This document shows positions 8,841 to 18,821 of a stretch of 64,000 nt of DNA, one piece after another; position 1 is the first letter of the stretch, and the number at the start of each line of letters is the position of its first letter. The position numbers and the translations under genes were made by a program. The notes under the pieces are model-generated. The model worked only from the letters and a program-made list of their open reading frames with translations, was not told the DNA's origin and ran no database searches. The DNA is from Enemella evansiae (GTDB lineage: Bacteria; Pseudomonadota; Alphaproteobacteria; Rhodobacterales; Rhodobacteraceae), in contig JAFKDC010000011.1 of assembly GCA_017255395.1 (NCBI GenBank), forward strand, positions 117,126-181,125, read 5' to 3'.

Positions 8841-8873
8841 ATAGAAAAGCGCCCGGCACAGGCCGGGCGCTTT
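8841..8873 (-). terminator. Rho-independent terminator of lolA
   Basis: An 11-bp stem (8846-8856 with 8863-8873) encloses a 6-base loop. On the minus strand it is followed by TCTAT after the stem's own TTT, about 20 bases beyond the lolA stop. Confidence 0.75.
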
Positions 8874-8891
8874 CCGCGGTCTTCACAGGGC

Positions 8892-9485
8892 TCAGTTCCT
8901 CAGCTTCTCAAGCTCCGGGTCGATGTAGAAAAGCCGGTTCGGCAGATTTTTCTGCTGAAGCCCGCCCAGCACCACGGTGGTCTTCGTGCCGTCCCCGTCG
9001 GTGATCACCCACTGGCGCAGTTCCACCGGGCTGCCGGTGAACTTCAGCTGGATCGACCCGTATTCCGGCCGCTTCGGGTCCTGCGCGGTGACCACCGTCG
9101 CGGTGCCGTCGTATTGATGCGCGGTGACCATGCCGGCACGGGTCAGGTCCACGTTGCGGTCGAGGATGATCGACAGCGGCGTCTGGTTCAGCGGATAGGT
9201 GTCGGCGGTGGCGCCCAGCTTGCGGTCGAGGATATAGACCGCGCCCGCAGAGGCCATGACCAGCGCCCGCTCTGGCGGGTTGTAGTCGAAGCGCACCTTG
9301 CCCGGGCGCTTGATGGAAATCTCGCCGGTCGAGATCGTGCCATCGGCGTTGATCTGGGTGAAGGTGCCGACTGCCGACTGGATAGAGTTGAGATACTTCG
9401 AGATCTCGCCCAGCGAGAGCTGCTGCGCCTGCGCGGGCAGCGCAAGCAGGGTCAGGGCCAATGCGGCGAGGGTCTTGCGGATCAT
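8892..9485 (-). CDS. lolA: Outer-membrane lipoprotein carrier protein LolA
   Basis: This 197-residue periplasmic chaperone takes lipoproteins from LolCDE to the outer membrane. There is a signal peptide at residues 1-21 (LALPAQAQ). The LolA fold is recognisable from TFTQINADGTISTGEISIKRPGKVRFDYNPPER, a strand-rich middle, and TPLSIILDRNVDL. The start at 9485 is preceded by GGAAGGA at good spacing; the longer upstream frame is not plausible. The gene is downstream of ftsK on the same strand but separated by a 910-bp gap with a repeat array. Confidence 0.9.
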   Translation of the reverse strand: MIRKTLAALALTLLALPAQAQQLSLGEISKYLNSIQSAVGTFTQINADGTISTGEISIKRPGKVRFDYNPPERALVMASAGAVYILDRKLGATADTYPLNQTPLSIILDRNVDLTRAGMVTAHQYDGTATVVTAQDPKRPEYGSIQLKFTGSPVELRQWVITDGDGTKTTVVLGGLQQKNLPNRLFYIDPELEKLRN

Positions 9486-9863
9486 GTCGGTCCTTCCTGA
9501 TCGTGTCGTGGTCACTGTGCCACGGCGGGCCTTGATATGCGATATCAGCCGCATGGAACCCCATATCGGTGGCGGATCGGGGCCGATCAACCCCCAAGGG
9601 AGGCTGCGGCGCTCCGGCCCTATCACGTCCACGACAGGGGCTGCTTCACGCGGCGCGATCCTGGCGGCAACGCGCAACGGCGCCAAAGCGTTCCACGGCA
9701 GAATTCCGTCGGCCCGGCGCGGGGGCCACCGGGGCGGTATCGCGCGGGGCAGAATGCGGGGCAGGCATCCCGGCCAGGCCAAGCCCGCGGAAACCTGACA
9801 AAAACACTTTCCTCACAATACCCGATAAACAAAGTCAACTATTTGATTTTACGTAATTTTTTC

Positions 9864-9892
9864 TTGCAACTCCGAAAGGCCTGCCCTATCTC
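9864..9892 (+). promoter_or_regulatory. Candidate promoter reading into the GCCAGC array
   Basis: TTGCAA (9864-9869) and TATCTC (9887-9892) are separated by exactly 17 bases, downstream of an AT-rich tract. Transcription would begin near 9899, ten bases before the first GCCAGC. This is a visual match to the sigma-70 pattern only. Confidence 0.4.
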
Positions 9893-9908
9893 TGTGTCAT
9901 CGGACGAC

Positions 9909-10075
9909 GCCAGCCAGCCTTTCGCAAGCCAGCAAACTCCTCGCTCCCTAGCAAGCCAGCATTTTTTGCAAGCCAGCACGCTTCCCCGCCAGCACGCCAG
10001 CCCTGACGCCAGCTTTTCGCCAGCCCGTCCGGTTGCCAGCCAAACGCCAGCCCCGTCGCGCCAGCTGCCGCCAGC
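9909..10075 (+). repeat. Array of 13 GCCAGC hexamers, all on one strand
   Basis: GCCAGC starts at 9909, 9913, 9928, 9955, 9972, 9988, 9996, 10008, 10019, 10035, 10046, 10060 and 10070; no reverse complement GCTGGC occurs in the stretch. Three copies are part of an identical 11-mer GCAAGCCAGCA (9924, 9951, 9968). Spacing is irregular (4 to 27 bases) and the copies fall in all three reading frames (5, 5 and 3), so this is not a repetitive protein. It is possibly a small RNA with repeated binding motifs or a DNA-protein binding array. Confidence 0.85.
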
Positions 10076-10306
10076 ACCGACGCCGCGTTGCATCCGGCCC
10101 TTGGCAAGCGATCCATGGCTGCGGCAGACTGTCAGGCAGGCGCACGATCCTCTCTCCCTCTGACTCCATGACCTGATGGCAGGCCCGGCGCTTCAGCCGC
10201 AGGCCCCTTGCGCCGTCGCCGTCCACGCCCAGAGCGTCGAATCGGTAGGCCCCCTGGCTTGCGGCGCAGCCCTGCGCCGCGCCCCCTGCCCGCACGCGCC
10301 GATACG

Positions 10307-10342
10307 AAAGCGCCGGGCCAAGGTCACCCCCCGGCCCGGCGC
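10307..10342 (-). terminator. Terminator of ftsK
   Basis: A 10-bp perfect GC stem (10310-10319 with 10333-10342) encloses a 13-base loop and is followed on the minus strand by TTTCGTATC. It is placed about 55 bases after the ftsK stop. Confidence 0.7.
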
Positions 10343-10395
10343 ATGACAGGACGATGATTCAGCGGCTCGCCGCCGCGCGGGTCGGGCAGCCGCCC

Positions 10396-13300
10396 CTACT
10401 GTTGCTCGGGCACGAGGATCTCGCGCTTGCCGACGTGGTTCGCGGCAGAGACGACGCCCTCCTCCTCCATCTGCTCGACGAGGCGCGCGGCCTTGTTGTA
10501 GCCGATGCCCAGCTTGCGCTGGATGTAAGAGGTCGAACACTTGCGGTCCTTGATCACGATGGCCACAGCCTGATCGTAGAGCGCGTCCTCGCCCCCGGTG
10601 TTGCCGCCGGTGTTCAGGCCCAGAACCGCGTCGATGTTGTCCGCCTTCTCGTCGTCCGGTCCCTGCACCACACCCGAGACATAGTCCGGCGGGCCGAAGG
10701 CCTTGAGGTGGTTGACGATCTCCTCGACCTCTTCGTCCGACACGAAGGGGCCGTGGCAGCGCGTGATCCGCGACCCGCCCGCCATGTAAAGCATGTCGCC
10801 CATGCCCAGAAGCTGCTCTGCCCCCATCTCGCCGAGGATGGTCCGGCTGTCGATCTTCGACGTCACCTGGAAGGAGATCCGGGTGGGGAAGTTCGCCTTG
10901 ATCGTGCCGGTGATGACGTCGACCGAGGGCCGCTGCGTGGCCATGACAAGGTGGATGCCCGAGGCCCGTGCCATCTGCGCAAGACGCTGGATGCAGGCCT
11001 CGATCTCCTTGCCCGCCACCATCATCAGGTCGGCCATCTCATCGACGATGACGACGATATAGGGCATCTTCTTCGGCTCGATCTGTTCCGTCTCGAAGAC
11101 CGGCTCGCCGGTCTCGTCGTCAAAGCCGGTCTGGACCGTGCGCTCGAACATCTCGTTCTTGGACAGCGCGTCGGCGACGCGGCCGTTGTAGCCGTCGATG
11201 TTGCGCACGCCCATCTTGGACATCTTGCGATAGCGGTCTTCCATCTCGCCCACGACCCACTTCAGCGCCACGACGGCCTTCTTGGGGTCGGTGACGACGG
11301 GGGACAGCAGGTGCGGGATGCCGTCATAGACCGACAGTTCCAGCATCTTGGGGTCGATCATGACCAGCCGCAGGTCCTCGGGCGTCAGCTTGTACAAGAG
11401 CGACAGGATCATGGTGTTGATCGCCACCGACTTGCCCGAGCCGGTGGTGCCAGCAATCAGCAGGTGGGGCATCTTGGCAAGGTTCGCCACAACCGGGTCG
11501 CCGCCGATGTCCTTGCCGAGCGCCAGCGGCAGCTTGTGGTTGCCGTCGCCGAATTCGCGGCCCGCGAGGATCTCGCGGAAGCAGACCATCTCGCGGTTGT
11601 CGTTGGGCAGTTCGATGCCGATCACCGAGCGGCCCGGCACGGTCGAGACGCGCGCGGACAGCGCGGACATCGAGCGCGCGATATCGTCGGCAAGGCCGAT
11701 GACACGGCTGGCCTTCAGGCCCGGCGCCGGTTCCAGCTCGTACATGGTGACGACCGGACCGGGGCGGACAGAGACGATCTCGCCCTTCACGCCGTAGTCG
11801 TCGAGCACGGATTCGAGCATCCGGGCGTTTTCTTCCAGCGCCTCGTCGGACAGGATGTGGCGCGTCACCTGGTCGGGCGACATCAGCAGCGACAGCGGCG
11901 GAAGCTCGTAGTCCACCTGCCGGTCCTCGAAGGACAGATCGGGCTGGGCTTCCAGCTTGGCGCGGGTCGACAGCTGCACCGGCTTGCGCACCGGCTGCTG
12001 CACGACCTTCTTCGGCTCGGGCATCGCGGGGGCGGCGCGGTGGATCGGCGTGGGCGCGGGGGTGGAGTGGTCGAGGATCGTGGCCTCGTCCGTCTCGCCG
12101 AAATCGTCGTCCGACCATGTTCCGGCGCTTTCGGTCGACCACGCGGCGCTGTCCTCGGCCTGCCACGCCTCGGCCCGGTCCTCCTGATGGTCGTCGTGGC
12201 GGTCGTCCTCACCGTAGTCGTCGAAATCGCGCATCTCTGCAAAGGCGGCATCGTCCTGCCATGCCTCTTCCGGCTCCGGCATCGGCTGCGCCACGGGCGC
12301 ACGCGGCTCGGCGGCACGCGGCTCGGCAAAGCGGGGCATGGCCTGCTGCGGCTCGACATGGCGCGGTTCGGCAAAGCGCGGCATGGCGCCCTGCGGCTCG
12401 GGCGCCCGGACAAGGCCGCGGGTCGCGGTCAGCGCATCCGTCGCGACGCCTGCGGCCATGGGCGCGGCGTGATGCGCCGTCAGCGGCGGCTCTGGCGGCA
12501 GCGTGCGTGCGGCGGCGGTCAGAGGCGGCTCTGGCGGCAGACCGCGCGTCTGCGGCTTGAAGATCAGCGGCTGCGGCCCGTGGCCCCGCCCCTTGGTCAG
12601 CGGCTTGGTCGGGTCGGGGCGCTTCTGCACACCCGGCACAGGCACGGGTTTGCCGCGCGCGCTGACCGCCTTGGCGATCTTGGCGCGGATGCGGTCCTCG
12701 CCCGGGGCGTCGATGTCGTGATCGACCTCGCGGGTCACCAGTTCCGGCTCTGGCATCGGCTCGGCACGGCGGATCAGCGCGGGCATCCGCGACAGGAAGC
12801 CGCCCTTCTCGGGCTGCGCGGGGGCGGCGGGTTCGTCATAAACCGCGTCATCCTCGAAGATATAGTCGTCCTCGTCCTCCTCGTAGACCGGCGCGGCGGG
12901 CAGCGAATCGGCGCGGCGCACGCGGGTCGCGACCAGCGGCGCGGGCGCGGCCATCGGCATCGCCTCTTGCGCGGCGGCCTCGGCCTCGGCCTCTGCGATG
13001 CGACGGGCGCGGCGCTCTTGCTGGGCGGCCTGAAGCCGCTGCGCGCCGGTCATGGCACCGCTCATGGCACCCGAGGCAGAGCGCCCGGCGATGCGCACGA
13101 AGGTTGCGTAGCTGACCAGAAGCCCGATCAGGCCGAAGCGTCCGATCGCCTTCAGTTCGGCGCGGGTAAAGCCCAGCACAAAGGCGCCAAGGCCGAGGAT
13201 ACCCAGACCCAGCAGCAGTTGCGCCAGTTTCAGGCCCAGCCCGGCAGAGAACGGCAGGATGCCGATGATCGATCCCATCATCATGTCGCCGAACAGGCCG

Positions 13301-13725
13301 CCCATGCCGAAGTTGTGGCCCCACTCGGCGCCTTCCGTCAGGCCCGAGGCATAGACCGAGCAGAGGGCGACCCAGATGGGAGCGAAGATCAGGCAGGTCA
13401 TGGCGCGGCCCTGCCCCCGGTGCAGGATCAGCCGCCCGCCCCATGTCAGGAAGACCGCCGCCAGCGCCCAGGCACCGGCGCCCACGATCATGAAGAGCGG
13501 CGCGGCGATATAGGCGCCCATGCGCCCCATCCAGTTCTGCACCGGCGCATCCGTGGCCGAGAGAAAGCTGGGGTCATCGGGCGAGTAGGAGGCGATCATC
13601 GCCGAGACGATCAGCCCAACGAGCACCAGCCCGACACCCACCAGTTCGCGCCCGCGCCGTTCCAGCGTCGCCGCCGTGTCGCTGTCGAAGAGGGGGTCGC
13701 GCCCCCGTGCCTGATATGATGCCAT
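10396..13725 (-). CDS. ftsK: DNA translocase FtsK
   Basis: This 1109-residue divisome-associated DNA pump moves the chromosome terminus through the septum and activates dimer resolution. The N-terminus has about four membrane segments (residues about 28-180), then a long acidic/Pro-rich linker. The RecA-like motor has Walker [13 protein letters not shown] (about 757) and Walker [12 protein letters not shown] (about 888). A C-terminal winged-helix gamma domain includes [19 protein letters not shown]. The start at 13725 follows GAGGCGAGGC; an in-frame ATG four codons upstream is less well placed. It lies 25 bases after an aminotransferase gene. Confidence 0.95.
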   Translation of the reverse strand: MASYQARGRDPLFDSDTAATLERRGRELVGVGLVLVGLIVSAMIASYSPDDPSFLSATDAPVQNWMGRMGAYIAAPLFMIVGAGAWALAAVFLTWGGRLILHRGQGRAMTCLIFAPIWVALCSVYASGLTEGAEWGHNFGMGGLFGDMMMGSIIGILPFSAGLGLKLAQLLLGLGILGLGAFVLGFTRAELKAIGRFGLIGLLVSYATFVRIAGRSASGAMSGAMTGAQRLQAAQQERRARRIAEAEAEAAAQEAMPMAAPAPLVATRVRRADSLPAAPVYEEDEDDYIFEDDAVYDEPAAPAQPEKGGFLSRMPALIRRAEPMPEPELVTREVDHDIDAPGEDRIRAKIAKAVSARGKPVPVPGVQKRPDPTKPLTKGRGHGPQPLIFKPQTRGLPPEPPLTAAARTLPPEPPLTAHHAAPMAAGVATDALTATRGLVRAPEPQGAMPRFAEPRHVEPQQAMPRFAEPRAAEPRAPVAQPMPEPEEAWQDDAAFAEMRDFDDYGEDDRHDDHQEDRAEAWQAEDSAAWSTESAGTWSDDDFGETDEATILDHSTPAPTPIHRAAPAMPEPKKVVQQPVRKPVQLSTRAKLEAQPDLSFEDRQVDYELPPLSLLMSPDQVTRHILSDEALEENARMLESVLDDYGVKGEIVSVRPGPVVTMYELEPAPGLKASRVIGLADDIARSMSALSARVSTVPGRSVIGIELPNDNREMVCFREILAGREFGDGNHKLPLALGKDIGGDPVVANLAKMPHLLIAGTTGSGKSVAINTMILSLLYKLTPEDLRLVMIDPKMLELSVYDGIPHLLSPVVTDPKKAVVALKWVVGEMEDRYRKMSKMGVRNIDGYNGRVADALSKNEMFERTVQTGFDDETGEPVFETEQIEPKKMPYIVVIVDEMADLMMVAGKEIEACIQRLAQMARASGIHLVMATQRPSVDVITGTIKANFPTRISFQVTSKIDSRTILGEMGAEQLLGMGDMLYMAGGSRITRCHGPFVSDEEVEEIVNHLKAFGPPDYVSGVVQGPDDEKADNIDAVLGLNTGGNTGGEDALYDQAVAIVIKDRKCSTSYIQRKLGIGYNKAARLVEQMEEEGVVSAANHVGKREILVPEQQ

Positions 13726-13749
13726 GCCTCGCCTCACCGTTTCTTCTAG

Positions 13750-14928
13750 TTATGCAAACAGGCAGTCCCTGATCGCCGTCAGTCCTGCCTTGGTCTCGTC
13801 AAAGGGCGCCACGAGGGCGACCCGGATATATCCCGCGCCCGGCGTGCCCGTGGGTTGCGCCTTCGACAGGTAGGCGCCGGGCAGCACCCGCACGCCGGTT
13901 TCCTGCCAGAGCTTCAGGGTCGCCGCCTCGCCATCGGGCACCGGCAGCCAGAGGAACATGCCCGCCTGTGGGCTCATGTAGCCGGGGACATGCCCCAGGA
14001 TCTCGTCCGCCAGCGCGTATTTCGCCGCGTAAAGCGCCCGGCTGGCGGTGACGTGCTCTTCGTCCCCCCACAGCCGCTCGGACACATGCTGCACCGGCAG
14101 CGGCAGCGGCGCGCCGGAATAGGCGCGCAACTGCTTCATGCGCGCGATGCTCTCGGGTCCGCCCGCGACGAAGCCCGCGCGCAGGCCCGGCAGGTTCGAC
14201 CGCTTGGAGAGCGAATGGAAAGCCAGCACCCGCTCGGGGTCGGCGCCCGTCTTCGCGGCCACCTCCAGCGCGCCCACCGGCGCCGCGTCGCGGTAGACCT
14301 CGGAGTAACACTCGTCCGCGGCGATGCGGAAGTCGTGCTTCTCCGCCAGCGCCAGCAGATCGGCCCAGTACTCGGCGCCCGCCATCACGCCCTGCGGGTT
14401 CGCGGGCGAGCAGAGATAGACCATCGCCGTGCGCGCCAGCACCTCGGGCGCGACCGATGAGAAATCCGGCAGGTGCCCGGTCTCGGCGGTGGCGGGGACA
14501 AAGACCGGCTCGGCCCCCACGGAAATCGCCGAGATCATGTAGACTTGGTAAAAGGGGTTGGGCATCAGCACGACCGGGCGCTGGCCGTTCTTGGTCTCGG
14601 GGATCAGCGCCATGCCGGCGTTGTACAGCCCCTCGCGCGTGCCGTTCAGCGCCATGACCTGGCGCTCGGGGTCCAGCGTCACGCCGTAGCGGCGGTTCAG
14701 CCAGCCGCAGATCGCCCCGCGCAGGCCGGGCGTGCCCTCGTTCGGCGGATAGCGCCCGAAGTCGGCGGCGTGCTCGGCCATGACCGGCCCGACCCAGTCG
14801 GGGAAGGGGTGCTTCGGCTCGCCGATGGACATGTGCAGCACCGGACCACCCGCGGGATGCGGGTCGAGCAAGGCCCGCAGACGCGGGAACGCATAGGCCG
14901 GTAGGTTCGAGAACCGCTCGGGGAACAT
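13750..14928 (-). CDS. Class I/II aminotransferase (DapC-like)
   Basis: This 392-residue fold-type I PLP aminotransferase shows MSIGEPKHPFPDWV, the cofactor loop NGTREGLYNA, LCSPANPQG, ADECYSEVYRD and the PLP-lysine motif HSLSKRSNLPGLRAGF (about residue 243). It resembles proteins annotated as N-succinyldiaminopimelate aminotransferase in lysine synthesis, but that specificity is inferred from general resemblance only. It is directly upstream of ftsK on the same strand and may share its transcript. Confidence 0.82.
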   Translation of the reverse strand: MFPERFSNLPAYAFPRLRALLDPHPAGGPVLHMSIGEPKHPFPDWVGPVMAEHAADFGRYPPNEGTPGLRGAICGWLNRRYGVTLDPERQVMALNGTREGLYNAGMALIPETKNGQRPVVLMPNPFYQVYMISAISVGAEPVFVPATAETGHLPDFSSVAPEVLARTAMVYLCSPANPQGVMAGAEYWADLLALAEKHDFRIAADECYSEVYRDAAPVGALEVAAKTGADPERVLAFHSLSKRSNLPGLRAGFVAGGPESIARMKQLRAYSGAPLPLPVQHVSERLWGDEEHVTASRALYAAKYALADEILGHVPGYMSPQAGMFLWLPVPDGEAATLKLWQETGVRVLPGAYLSKAQPTGTPGAGYIRVALVAPFDETKAGLTAIRDCLFA

Positions 14929-15063
14929 GGATGGACTGCCTCTGGATGCGGGATCATGGGCGCCCCGCTTTCCGGGAGGATACGAAATATGGGGGGTGCC
15001 TGTCCAGAATCCTCCGACCCTTGGCGGCGGATGTGGCGGGAAAGTCGCAATGCGTGAAAAGGT

Positions 15064-16404
15064 TTACGCAACGCCCCGCAAGACGGATTCGACCTCCGCC
15101 GCCAGCCGCAGCACGCGATGCTCCGCCATGGGCGGCGCCATGAGCGAAACGCCACAGCTTGGCGTGTCCGTGGGCAGATGCACGATGGCCCCGCCCAGCA
15201 GGTTGCCAAGGCGCGTGTTGCGCAGGGTCAGCAGGTTGGCCTTGGCGAAGGTCTCGCCCAGTTGCATCAGCATCTCGACCTTGGGCGGCAGATTCGGGGC
15301 GGTCGGCACGATCACCGCGTCGAAGCCCGCCGTGCGCTCTGCCCAGATCCGGCGCACCTCTTCCAGCCGCTTCCACGCGGCGACGAAATCGGCGGCGGCG
15401 GGCGTCTTGCCCAGCTCGAAACGCTCGCGGATGGGCTGGAACATCGCCTGCGGATCGGCCTCGATGGCCTCGCGCCATGTGGCCCAGGCCTCGACGCTGT
15501 AGAGCATGCCGGATGCGTCCATCGGCGCCTCGATCGCGGGGAAATCGAAGGGCACAATCTCGGCCCCCTCGCCTTCCAGCCGCTCCAGCGCGGTGCGATA
15601 GGCGCGGGCGGGCACCTCTTCCATGGCGTCCAGAACGATGGTCTGAAGCGCGCCGAGACGCAGGCCCTTCACCGGGCGCGGATTGCGCAGATCGGGCGCC
15701 GGGGTGCCTTCGAGCGCGCCCAGCAGAAGCGCGGCATCCTCGACCGTGCGGCACAGCGGCCCGACCGTGTCGAAGCTGGTGATCAGCGGCACCACGCCGG
15801 TCAGCGGCAAGCGGCCCACGGTGGTCTTCAGCCCCACGAGGTCGTTCCAGCAGGCGGGCAGCCGCACCGAGCCGCCGGTGTCCGACCCGATCCCGGCGGG
15901 CGCCAGACCAAAGGCCACAGAGGCGGCGGCCCCGGAAGAGGACCCGCCCGGCGCCGCGTCATGGTCGTTCACGCAGGGCGCGGTGGCCGTGACCGGGTTC
16001 AGGCCCAGCCCCGAGAAGGCCAGTTCCGACATATGCGTCTTGCCAAGACAGACCAGCCCCGCCTGCGTGGCGTTGCGCAGCACTTCGGCGTCGCTCGCGG
16101 GCACGCGCCCCTTCAGCAACGCCGAGCCCGACTCTGTCGCCACTCCGGCGGTGTCATAGAGATCCTTCCAGCTGATCGGCACGCCGTCCAACACCCCCCG
16201 GCGCAGCCCCAGCCGCGCGCGGTCGCGGGCCGCCTCGGCCTCTGCCATGGCGCGGTCTTCGGTCAGGCGGGCATAGATGCGGGGCGCGAAGGCATGGGCC
16301 CGGATCGCGTCGAGATAGGTTTCGGTCAGCGCCACCGGGTCGATCTCGCCCGCGCCGATGCCGCGCCCCAGATCCGCCGCGCTCATTGTCGTCCAGTCTG
16401 CCAT
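15064..16404 (-). CDS. Amidase (amidase-signature family)
   Basis: This 446-residue hydrolase has the Ser-cisSer-Lys triad: K80 in GVPISWKDLYDTAG, the serine loop APGGSSSGAAASVAF (about 151-165) and nucleophile S179 in GSDTGGSVRLP. The family hydrolyses carboxamides, including aryl and aliphatic amides; it lacks clear signs of being GatA (no gatB/gatC beside it). The substrate is unknown. 135 bases separate it from the aminotransferase gene downstream; upstream is a divergent hydroxylase gene. Confidence 0.85.
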   Translation of the reverse strand: MADWTTMSAADLGRGIGAGEIDPVALTETYLDAIRAHAFAPRIYARLTEDRAMAEAEAARDRARLGLRRGVLDGVPISWKDLYDTAGVATESGSALLKGRVPASDAEVLRNATQAGLVCLGKTHMSELAFSGLGLNPVTATAPCVNDHDAAPGGSSSGAAASVAFGLAPAGIGSDTGGSVRLPACWNDLVGLKTTVGRLPLTGVVPLITSFDTVGPLCRTVEDAALLLGALEGTPAPDLRNPRPVKGLRLGALQTIVLDAMEEVPARAYRTALERLEGEGAEIVPFDFPAIEAPMDASGMLYSVEAWATWREAIEADPQAMFQPIRERFELGKTPAAADFVAAWKRLEEVRRIWAERTAGFDAVIVPTAPNLPPKVEMLMQLGETFAKANLLTLRNTRLGNLLGGAIVHLPTDTPSCGVSLMAPPMAEHRVLRLAAEVESVLRGVA

Positions 16405-16568
16405 CGCCTTCGCCCCTCTGCCTTGCGTCGCCTGTGCCCGTCCCGGGTCCGGGCGGACCTGTCCTGTCCGGGTGCCCTGTCCTGTCGGCTGCGCCCGGGT
16501 CGTCGCGGCGGACGGTAGCGGCAGCGGGGCGCATGGACAATCCCGCGCGGCGGTTCATATTGCGCGCC

Positions 16569-17780
16569 ATGGAACACGACCTGATCATCGTGGGCGGCGG
16601 CCTGAACGGCCCCGCCCTTGCCCTCGCCGCAGCGCAGGCGGGCCTCTCCTCGGCGGTGCTGGACGCGCTGCCCGCCACCACCCGGTCGGAGGACGCCTTC
16701 GACGGGCGTTCCTACGCGCTGGCGCTGGCCTCGCAGCGGATGCTGGCGGGGCTGGGCCTGTGGGACGGGCTGGCCGGGAACGCCCAGCCGATGCGCGAGA
16801 TCAAGGTGACCGACGGGCGCGTCGGCGAGGCGGAGGTCTTTCTCGGGCTGCATTTCGATTCCGCCGAGATCGAGGAAGGCCCCATGGGCTACATGGTCGA
16901 GGACCGCTTCCTGCGCCGCGCCCTGCTGGAGGCGGTGGAGGCGGAGCCGCTGGTGAGCCATCGCGGCGGCGCACGGGTCATGGCCCAGTCGACCGCGCCC
17001 GACGGCGCCTCTGTCACGCTGGAAGACGGGACGATGATCATGGGCCGCCTGCTGGTCGGCGCCGACGGGCGGCAGAGCGGCGTGGCGCAGCGCGCGGGTA
17101 TAAGGCGCACCGGCTGGGGCTACGGCCAGACCGCGCTGGTCTGCGCCATCGCGCACGACAAACCCCACGGCGGCGTCGCGCATCAGCTCTTCCTGCCCCC
17201 CGGCCCGCTGGCGATCCTGCCGCTGACCGGCAACCGCAGTTCCATCGTCTGGTCCGAGACCGAGGCCCGCGCCAGGGCGATCAACGCCCTGCCGGACGCG
17301 CAATACCTCGAAGTCCTGCGCCCCCGCTTCGGTGCCTTCCTCGGAGAGATCGCGCTGGCCGGTGCGCGCTTCACCTACCCGCTGGGCCTGACGCTGGCCA
17401 ATGCGCTGATCGCCGAGCGGCTGGCGCTGGTCGGCGACGCGGCCCACGGCATGCACCCCATCGCGGGTCAGGGGCTGAACGCCGGCCTGCGCGACGTGGC
17501 GGCGCTGGCCCATGTGCTGAGCCATGCCCAGCGGCGCGGAGAAGACATCGCCGCCCCCGCCGTGCTGGCGCGGTATGAGAGCTGGAGGCGCTTCGACACG
17601 GCCACGCTGGCGGCCTCGACCGACCTGTTCAACCGCCTGTTTTCCAACGACAACCCGCTGGCGCGCATGGGCCGCGACCTGGGCATGGCGGCGCTTGGCG
17701 CCCTGCCCGGCCTGCGTCGCGGCGTCATTCGCGAGGCGGCGGGGCTGACCGGCGACCTGCCGGACCTGATGCGCGGTTAG
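16569..17780 (+). CDS. FAD-dependent UbiH/UbiF-family hydroxylase
   Basis: This 403-residue flavoprotein monooxygenase is of the ubiquinone-biosynthesis hydroxylase family. It shows a dinucleotide-binding N-terminus LIIVGGGLNGPALALAAAQAG, a central LLVGADGRQSGVAQRAGI and the C-terminal FAD motif GDAAHGMHPIAGQGLNAGLRD. It most likely hydroxylates the ring of a ubiquinone precursor at the inner membrane; which position cannot be decided. The start at 16569 places the Rossmann strand at residue 5 as usual; an in-frame ATG at 16533 would add a basic 12-residue extension. Confidence 0.88.
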   Translation: MEHDLIIVGGGLNGPALALAAAQAGLSSAVLDALPATTRSEDAFDGRSYALALASQRMLAGLGLWDGLAGNAQPMREIKVTDGRVGEAEVFLGLHFDSAEIEEGPMGYMVEDRFLRRALLEAVEAEPLVSHRGGARVMAQSTAPDGASVTLEDGTMIMGRLLVGADGRQSGVAQRAGIRRTGWGYGQTALVCAIAHDKPHGGVAHQLFLPPGPLAILPLTGNRSSIVWSETEARARAINALPDAQYLEVLRPRFGAFLGEIALAGARFTYPLGLTLANALIAERLALVGDAAHGMHPIAGQGLNAGLRDVAALAHVLSHAQRRGEDIAAPAVLARYESWRRFDTATLAASTDLFNRLFSNDNPLARMGRDLGMAALGALPGLRRGVIREAAGLTGDLPDLMRG

Positions 17781-17800
17781 GCGCCTGCGGAGCGGGCGGC

Positions 17801-17853
17801 GGGGGCGCTGCCCCCGCTTCGCTCCCCCGGGATATTTCTGGACAGAAGAAGCC
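17801..17853 (-). repeat. AAATATCCCGGGGG intergenic repeat with GC hairpin tail
   Basis: Read on the minus strand: CTTCTTCTGTCCAGAAATAT, then CCCGGGGGAG, then a tail GGGGGC-AGC-GCCCCC able to form a hairpin. This is one of the clearest copies of the dispersed family. Confidence 0.65.
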
Positions 17854-17909
17854 GGGGGACGCGTCCCTGATAGGGCAGGCCGAGGCCTTTCCAATTGCGC
17901 GCGCGCCCT

Positions 17910-17948
17910 GCTTCTTCTCTGTCAAAATACTCATTGCGCCGGCGCCCC
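17910..17948 (+). repeat. Degenerate copy of the AAATAC intergenic repeat
   Basis: CTTCTTCTCTGTCAAAATAC (17911-17930) followed by a GC-rich tail matches the core of the dispersed element in plus orientation, opposite to the copy at 17801-17853. Confidence 0.45.
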
Positions 17949-18034
17949 CCACACCCCGGCCGAGGACCTGCTTATCTTCCCTTCACGCAAAAGCTGTGAC
18001 ATGTCACCGCCGAACCGAGTTGGGAGAGTAGATC

Positions 18035-18784
18035 ATGACCAAATGCGCAATCGTCACCGGGGCCGCGCGCGGCATCGGGCTGGCCACCACGGACCTGTTC
18101 CTCAAGGAAGGCTGGCAGGTGGCCATGCTGGACCGCGACGGCGAAGAGCTGGCGAAGGTGGCAGCGGAGCGGCAGAACGTCCTGCCGGTCGTGCGCGACG
18201 TGTCGAACCCTCAGGACGTCAACGCCATGGTGCGCGAGACGCTGGACTGGTCGGGCCGCATCGACGCGCTGGTCAACAACGCGGGGGTGGCGGAATTCGG
18301 CCCGGTGGCGGATCACGATTTCACCATGTGGCGCCGGGTGATGGAGACCAACCTCGACGGCGTCTTCCTCTGCACGCAGGCCTGCGCGGATGCCCTCAAG
18401 GAAACCAGGGGCGCGGTGCTGAACATCGCCTCGATCAGCGGGCTGCGCGCCTCCACGCTGCGGGTGGCCTATGGCACCTCGAAGGCGGCGGTGATTCAGC
18501 TGACCAAGCAATTCGCGGCGGAGTTCGGCGAATACGGCATCCGGGTGAACTGCGTGGCGCCGGGGCCGGTCAAGACAAAGCTGTCGATGGCGGTGCATTC
18601 GCCCGAGATCATCAAGGCCTACCACGACGCGATCCCGCTGAACCGCTACGGATCGGAGGACGAGCTGGCGCAGGTCATCGTCTTCCTGTGCTCCGAGAAA
18701 GCATCCTACGTCACCGGGCAGATCGTCGCCGTGGACGGCGGTTTCGAATCCACCGGCGTGGGGCTGCCCGCGCTGCGGGTCTGA
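18035..18784 (+). CDS. Short-chain dehydrogenase/reductase (first)
   Basis: This 249-residue SDR oxidoreductase has cofactor motif TGAARGIG (9-16), NNAG (about 86), catalytic Ser in NIASISG, Tyr/Lys in YGTSK, and a C-terminal VTGQIVAVDGGF signature. An acidic residue after the second strand (LDRDG) suggests NAD(H) preference. The substrate is unknown. AGTTGGGAGAG lies upstream of the ATG. It stands alone between two intergenic repeats. Confidence 0.87.
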   Translation: MTKCAIVTGAARGIGLATTDLFLKEGWQVAMLDRDGEELAKVAAERQNVLPVVRDVSNPQDVNAMVRETLDWSGRIDALVNNAGVAEFGPVADHDFTMWRRVMETNLDGVFLCTQACADALKETRGAVLNIASISGLRASTLRVAYGTSKAAVIQLTKQFAAEFGEYGIRVNCVAPGPVKTKLSMAVHSPEIIKAYHDAIPLNRYGSEDELAQVIVFLCSEKASYVTGQIVAVDGGFESTGVGLPALRV

Positions 18785-18821
18785 CCCGGCCATCCCGGCT
18801 GGCCGATTGGGTGCCCCCTGC

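Larger units (their letters stand above)
9486..10395. other. 910-bp gap between ftsK and lolA
   Basis: There is no convincing protein gene here. 9486-9790 is ordinary GC-rich sequence. 9795-9870 is markedly AT-rich with T-runs. 9909-10075 is the GCCAGC array. 10310-10342 is the ftsK terminator. Open frames across it on both strands are low-complexity and change composition midway. Confidence 0.7.

Noticed and set aside
9909..10075. CRISPR array
   Set aside because: Repeats are 6 to 11 bases with irregular 4-27 base spacing; there are no 20-40 base repeats, no spacers of constant size and no cas genes.
9537..10163. Open frame with repeated Ala-Ser-Gln through the GCCAGC array
   Set aside because: GCCAGC copies fall in all three frames, and the upstream part of the frame is unrelated low-complexity; no ribosome-binding site.
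10354..13719. A 1121-codon open frame on the plus strand opposite ftsK
   Set aside because: Composition is His/Arg/Gly-rich and typical of the antisense of a high-GC gene; no domain is recognisable, while the minus strand encodes a complete FtsK.
13750..17780. The aminotransferase-amidase-hydroxylase stretch as a dedicated biosynthetic cluster
   Set aside because: Genes are on mixed strands with ordinary housekeeping relatives and no shared substrate is indicated.
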